Shown piece after piece: positions 42,785-64,000 of a stretch of DNA of 64,000 bases; positions within the stretch are counted from its first letter, which is position 1; every line of letters starts with the position of its first letter. This stretch comes from Brienomyrus brachyistius (lineage: Eukaryota > Chordata > Actinopteri > Osteoglossiformes > Mormyridae). The stretch spans positions 35,456,776 to 35,520,775 of the forward strand of contig NC_064536.1 in NCBI RefSeq assembly GCF_023856365.1. The letters run 5' to 3'. The position numbers were made by a program, and so were the translations under genes. The notes under the pieces were generated by a model. It did no database searches, was not told the DNA's origin, and saw only the letters and a list, made by a program, of their open reading frames with translations.

Positions 42785-45058
42785 TTGTTGTTGTTTAGTC
42801 ACGCAGTCGTGTCTGACTCTTCGCGATTCCATGGACCACAGCACGGCAGATTGCCTTGTCCTCCACCGCCTGCCCAAACTCATGTCCATTACTTCCACTA
42901 CGCTGTCTATCCCTCTCATCTTCTGCCGTCCCCTCTTCCTTTTGTCTTCAACCTTTCCCAACATTAGTGCCTTCTCCTGTAACTCCTGTCATCTCAGTAT
43001 GTGGCCAAAATATTCAAGTTTCATCTTCATTATTGTCCTTCTAATGAACAATCAGCATTTATTTCTTTTAGTATAGATTGGTTTGATCTCTTTGCAATCC
43101 CAAGGGTCTTCTCCAGCATTCATTCTTCGGTGCCCAGCCTTCCTCATGGTCCAGCTCTGACAGCCATACATTACTACTGGGAAAATCATAACTTGGTTGT
43201 CGGGGTGATGTCCTTGCTTTTCAATATGGTGTTCAGATTTGTTATAGCTTTCTTTCCAAGGAGCAAGCGTCATTTCATTTCATGGCTGCAGCCTCCATCT
43301 GCAGTGATTTTTGAACCCAGGAAAATAAGATCTAACCCTTCTTCCCCTTCTATTTGCCAACATGTGATGGGTCCAGATGCCATGATCTTAGTTTTTTAAT
43401 GTTGAGCTTCAAACCCGCTTTAGCACTTTCTTCCTTCACCTTCAATGAGAGGCTCTTCAATCCTTCTTCACTTTCTGCCATTAGAGTGATATCGTCTGCA
43501 TATCTGAGGTTGCTAATATTTCTCCCTGCAATTTAAATTCCAGCTTTTGATTCGTCCAGCCTTGGATATGACTGTTGCTTCTTGATTTGCATACAGTTTT
43601 CTTAGGGCAGAGATATGATTGTCTGGGACCATCTCTTTAAGAATTTGCCACAATTTGTTGTGATCCACACAATCAATGGCTTTAGCATAACCAATGAAGA
43701 AGTAGTAGACAGTTGCTTTCTCTATGATCCAACGAATGTTGCCGATTTGATATCTAGTTCCCCTGCATCTTATAAAGTCAGCCTGTACTTCTGGTAGTAC
43801 TCTGTCTATATGTTGCTGGAGCCTAGCTTGCAGAATTTTGTGAGGGTGTAGGTAGCATGTGAGATGCGTGCAGTAGTTTGAACATTCTTTAGTACTGCGC
43901 TTCTTTGAAATTGGAATATAAACTGATATTTTCCAGTCTAGTGGCCACTGTAGAGTTTTTCATATTTGCTGACATATTGAGTGGATTTAACAGCATTATC
44001 TTTTAGGATTTTGAGTCATTGAACTGGGATTCCATCAACTCCGCTAGCCTTATTCTTAGCAATGCTTTCTAAAGCCTTCTTGACTTCATTCTGCAGGATG
44101 TCAGTGTCTCCACCATTGTTGCTATTGCTATAATTTTTCTGTATATTCTTGCCATCTCTTCTTCTTGTGTTAGGTCCGTACCTTTTTTTTATCACCCCTG
44201 CAGGATTCCTTTGATAACTCTAATCATCCCTTTTCACCCTTACATTTTGCTTCTTTCCGTAGCTATTTGCAAAGCCTCCTCAGACAGCCATTTCACTTCC
44301 TTGTTTTTCTTGAGAATGTGGTTTGTTGCTGCCTCTTGTACAGTGTTATAAACCATCCATAGTTCTTCAGCTACTCTATCTGATCTGATCCCTTGAATTT
44401 GTTTCATTTCCACTGTGTATTCATAAGGAATATTATTTACTTTCTTCAGTTTGTTTAAATTTTGCAATAAGAAGTTCATGACCTGATCCACAATCAGCTC
44501 CAGGTCTTGTTTTGACTGACTGTAGGGAGTTTCTCCATCTTTGGCTGCAGAGTATATAGTCCATTTGATTACGATATTGGCTGTTGGGTGATGTCTGTCT
44601 ATAGAGTTGCCTTTTGGCATGCTGGAAAAGTGTTTGTTTTCTGGATAAAACTCTATTAGTCTCTGCCCTGCTTCATTTTGTTCTCCAAGGCCATATTTGC
44701 CAGTTATCCAGTTACCTTTTGATTTCCTACTTTAATATTCCAATCGCCTATGATCAAAGTGAAATCTTTTTTGGCATTAGTACTAGATCTTTTAGGTTTT
44801 CATAAAATTTTTCAATTTCAGTATCTTCAGCATCAGTGGTTGGGGCATAGACTTGCATTATTGCGATATTGAATGTCTTACCTTGTATCCGAACAGAAAT
44901 CATTCTGTCATTTTTGAGATCGTACCCCAGCACAGCTTTCCTACCATTGGCTTGAGTATCATGGCTACTCCATTTCTTCTTCTTAGGGATTCCTGCCCAC
45001 AGTAGTACATGGAGTGATCATCTGAGTTAACTTCACCAATTCCTGTCTATTTTAATTA
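42785..45058 (-). mobile_element. BovB-type RTE LINE, decayed near-full-length copy
   Basis: Minus-strand translation, broken by stops and frameshifts, follows the BovB order. Endonuclease: NSDDHSMYYCGQESLRRR and NGVAMILKP near 44960-45040. Linker: YEYTVEMK, RVAEELWMVYNTVQEAATN and KWLSEEALQIATERS at 44240-44440. RT end: MIFPVVMYGCQSWTMRKAGH and DCKEIKPI near 43060-43180. C-terminus: MLGKVEDKRKRGRQKMR, VMDMSLG and WSMESRRVRHDCVTK at 42790-42964. It ends with an ACAACAACAATAAT-like tail. The plus-strand sequence TGTTGTTTAGTCACGCAGTC matches the familiar BovB/Bov-tA end. Non-functional. Confidence 0.88.
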
Positions 45059-46421
45059 ACTAACACCTAAGATGTCGATGTTTAATCGCCAGCGGTCACG
45101 ATGGAGTCATAACCGCAAAGAGGGCACGCTGCAGCTGGCATGTCTGCAGTGTGGGCTCATATTAAATTAAAAATACGAAAGCAGTCCAACAACCACTGGT
45201 AATTCCTGCAATGCAGAGGCATTGAAACATGAATGCTCCTATACGTAAATATATACTTTTATTTCATTTTTATTAATGTCCTTGTATGTCATATATAACT
45301 GCATCTGTAATGCAGATATTGTATTTTTTTGCATTGTGTTGAAAGACAGCTATATCCATATAGGCGGTTCTCCCACTAATGGATTTCCGCTTTTGCTAAA
45401 AGTTCTCACTTTCAATCAACGGTCATTCAGTAGTAATAATACAGTTTGACTTCCATGGACCATCAGTGTGGCACTGAATCACCAGCTCATTGTACATATA
45501 TACCACCAGGTGTCACTGTCATCGTGTCTGTGTAAACCTGAGATCTGCAGAGCTATAAGTACAACAAAAGAATGTTCGATGCAGCCACCAGAACTAAGAA
45601 GCGGGTATAAAAGGCTGAGGTGCGCACAGGTCCAGAACACCCCCTAGTGCAGAAGGGCCGCACGCCGTGATGTACATCTACTGATCTGATGTGGAGAGCG
45701 ATATATGAGAGAAGTCGGTTAAAATGAGAAAACCCAGAGACCAGAAGTTAGTTCCGGATGCAGGGAAGCAGCCATAAACGAGGCTATTTTCATGTGGTGC
45801 GGAGACAGGTGAAGACTACAGAGAAAAGACTGGGACACCCTCTGCGAGCAAGGTAACAAGAGGAGTCCAAAAGGACACAGTCACATGGTCCTCTTTTTTT
45901 ACCAATAAAATGCCCTAAGGCAACCTTGAACAGATGTGTAAAAAAATAATAAATCATAAGAGATTGTGCCAGCTCTGGTGGCTGGGTGGGGTGTACAACG
46001 GGGAGCTGCTGGACCCGTCATGGCCTGGCCACTTCTGTCGTTTTCCCACACTACATAGAGGCAGACTTGTGGCTATGGCCAAACAGACGTATCTGTGAGG
46101 ATCCCAGCTGGGAGGCTCTCTGCTCACGGTAATGACCAATAGACTTTTACAAGACACAGGAGTCATTCTCACCCACTTCGGCTCATTTTCTTATGCTTAA
46201 GTATCTAATTATTCAAAATAAAAATACTTATGCAGAATTTCTGTTTCCTAGCTTCTCCTGCTTGGATGCAGAAATGATTGTACAAGGCCATCTGTTCTCT
46301 TGGCCAGGAGGTGTGATGGTAACACTACAGGTCCAAGCTCTGCTACTCGTTCAGTGTTCGGGTCGCTACAGGGTGGCCGGGTGGGTCACGCTGGGCGTCT
46401 GTGCTGCGTGGAGGTCAGGGC
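45059..46421. other. Intergenic / rps6ka3 3' flank
   Basis: No gene recognised. Probably contains the rps6ka3 3'UTR, but I cannot choose among possible polyadenylation signals (for example the minus-strand AATAAAA near 45260). Confidence 0.45.
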
Positions 46422-62466
<16,045 letters not shown>

Positions 62467-62859
62467 CTTCTCCGCTGCGCCGCTCCTCCTCAGTTCGGCT
62501 CCGGACGGGCGCTGCTCCGGGGAGGGGGGGTGAACAGCCGACAAAGTGCGGAGCGCTACGCCGGGGACAGCACTTTGCGGACACTAACACGTAGCGGTCA
62601 TCGCGATGAAAGAGCCGCTGAGCCCCGGCCGCTGGCTGCTCCTCCTTCGCCGCCGCCTCTTTTCCTCTGCGCTCTCCTGCTGCCGGCTCCCCACCGCACT
62701 CTCTCACTTCCGTCTCCCTCAACATGGCGCCGCGGCTCGTCTTACCTGTATGTCAGAAAGCGGCCGCTGCCGAGTCACCCCTGCGTAATCGGGCGCGGGA
62801 GGAGCTCCGGATAGGCCAGCCGGGACAGGTGAGCCGCGGCCAGGCGCTGGGCGGCACAT

Positions 62860-64000
62860 TCCGCGCTCCATAATTAAATAAGCGGCATGTGAAAATGTTC
62901 CCGTCACTACCGGCGTCAAGCTTTTCAAGAGTTTCTGTTTTGCTTTGCGTCTCCACCTCGATTACGGTGTAAATGCGTATCATAGTTGTGGCTAAGTAGC
63001 GGCCTGTTCATTTCTGCAGGGAGGTAAATTCACATTAATACAAGCATGTAATAGGCCTACTATTAAATCTTCAGATCATACCAGAATAAGACAGGAGCAT
63101 CACTGCCACTTCGCTCACTCCCCATGCAATTCTGGTGATATCAGGGATCAGGGGAACAGTCACATTCCTTAGCTGGACGAGTTTGGTGCACACTGACTGG
63201 TATTTCAGAGGACATTCATAGCAGTGTGCTGTTATTAGAAGCACCTTTGAGGAAAAGTCAAAAATAGCAGGTGAACCTTTGCTCCACCCTTATCCGAAAA
63301 CATGGAACCATGTGACATATGCCCAACGCTGGAATTGTAACACATCTTGTCTAAAAAGCTCTGCACACATCCTGTGTAAGTCCCGCCCCCACATCCTGTT
63401 TCAGTGCAGGGCAGCGGTCAGCATGTGGCGTTGGGGGGCACCAGTCCCTCCCCTGCCTGGGGGTGGATGGATGGCTGCACAGTGTTAATAAGAAATGCCT
63501 TCATGTCAAAAATAAACCTACTTTATGTGACAGAAGGACAGCTCAGCATTCCAGAAAGGTCTCCAGATTAGCCCCATTTCACTCGCAGCTCATTCTCTCT
63601 TTTCCCTACAAACATCCATATCCCTCCTTAATAAGGTGATTCATTATTAATTGCCTATTGCATTATTGCAGAGGAAAAGCAAGGACTCGTCCAGACCATA
63701 GGCTCTGGGGGTGTTAATATGGGGGGAATTGGATTCTGGGTAAGAGACGATCACCATCACAGCATCGGGAATGTTCCTTTGACTGACATCATGTCGCTTC
63801 AGTGGTGTGGAGATTCACAAGATTCCTCAGATGATCTTACAGCCATAAACCCCCCACTGTCACCCCCTATTATCTAGCAGCAAGAGACAGCGTGGACCAT
63901 GGTCGCCGCTACTGTTTGCATTATATTTGGAACAACTAGCTCAACACTTCAAACAAAATGAAGATGTCAAGGGAATTACCATTAAAGGGACAGAGCATTA
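62860..64000. other. Upstream flank of rps6ka3, no gene recognised
   Basis: No coding region or element supported up to the right edge. Confidence 0.5.

Noticed and set aside
44240..44620. 126-codon minus-strand frame as a host gene
   Set aside because: It is the endonuclease-RT linker of the BovB-type LINE (KWLSEEALQIA block).

Overview
This is a stretch of a ray-finned fish (probably teleost) nuclear genome. The genes are vertebrate, intron-containing and compact, and the introns are full of minisatellites and fish-type mobile elements (LINEs, MITEs, a 5'-truncated tRNA-derived SINE). No bacterial, organellar or viral genes were seen. There is no CRISPR array and no obvious new multi-gene system.

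Five protein-coding genes were recovered, all on the minus strand. From low to high coordinate they are: cnksr2, 5' end only (three coding exons, 1740-12338); bclaf3 (eight coding exons, 23828-30129); map7d2 (twelve coding exons, 32258-38448); eif1ax (seven coding exons, 40505-42357); and rps6ka3 (22 coding exons, 46422-62466). I placed exon borders by hand from GT/AG sites, and reading phase is consistent across every junction. The predicted lengths are 737 aa for Rps6ka3, 144 aa for eIF1A, 530 aa for Map7d2 and 653 aa for Bclaf3. The block bclaf3-map7d2-eif1ax-rps6ka3 matches the human Xp22 order and orientation. cnksr2 sits on the opposite side of the block from its human position.

Layout: 0.1-0.4 kb CAGA repeat. 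1.7-12.4 kb cnksr2, whose introns hold a 41-bp/164-bp higher-order minisatellite with a SINE inserted, a second minisatellite containing a near-perfect hairpin, a TIR element and a hAT-type MITE. 12.4-23.8 kb intergenic, with two LINE fragments, a pogo/Tigger-like MITE and several minisatellites. 23.8-30.9 kb bclaf3. 32.2-38.6 kb map7d2, with a 54-bp G-rich minisatellite and two others. 40.2-42.4 kb eif1ax. 42.8-45.1 kb a decayed BovB-type RTE LINE. 46.4-62.9 kb rps6ka3, with at least five intronic minisatellites.

The genes do not form an operon-like unit. Functionally, Cnksr2 and Rps6ka3 both act in Ras/ERK signalling, eIF1A acts in translation initiation, Map7d2 is a microtubule/kinesin-1 adaptor-family protein, and Bclaf3 is a BCLAF1/THRAP3-family nuclear protein. 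The most interesting features are structural: minisatellites that seem to have grown from exon/splice-donor junctions, a BovB LINE in a fish locus, a map7d2 model without the usual N-terminal microtubule-binding coiled coil, and a homogenised 7-residue coding repeat in bclaf3.
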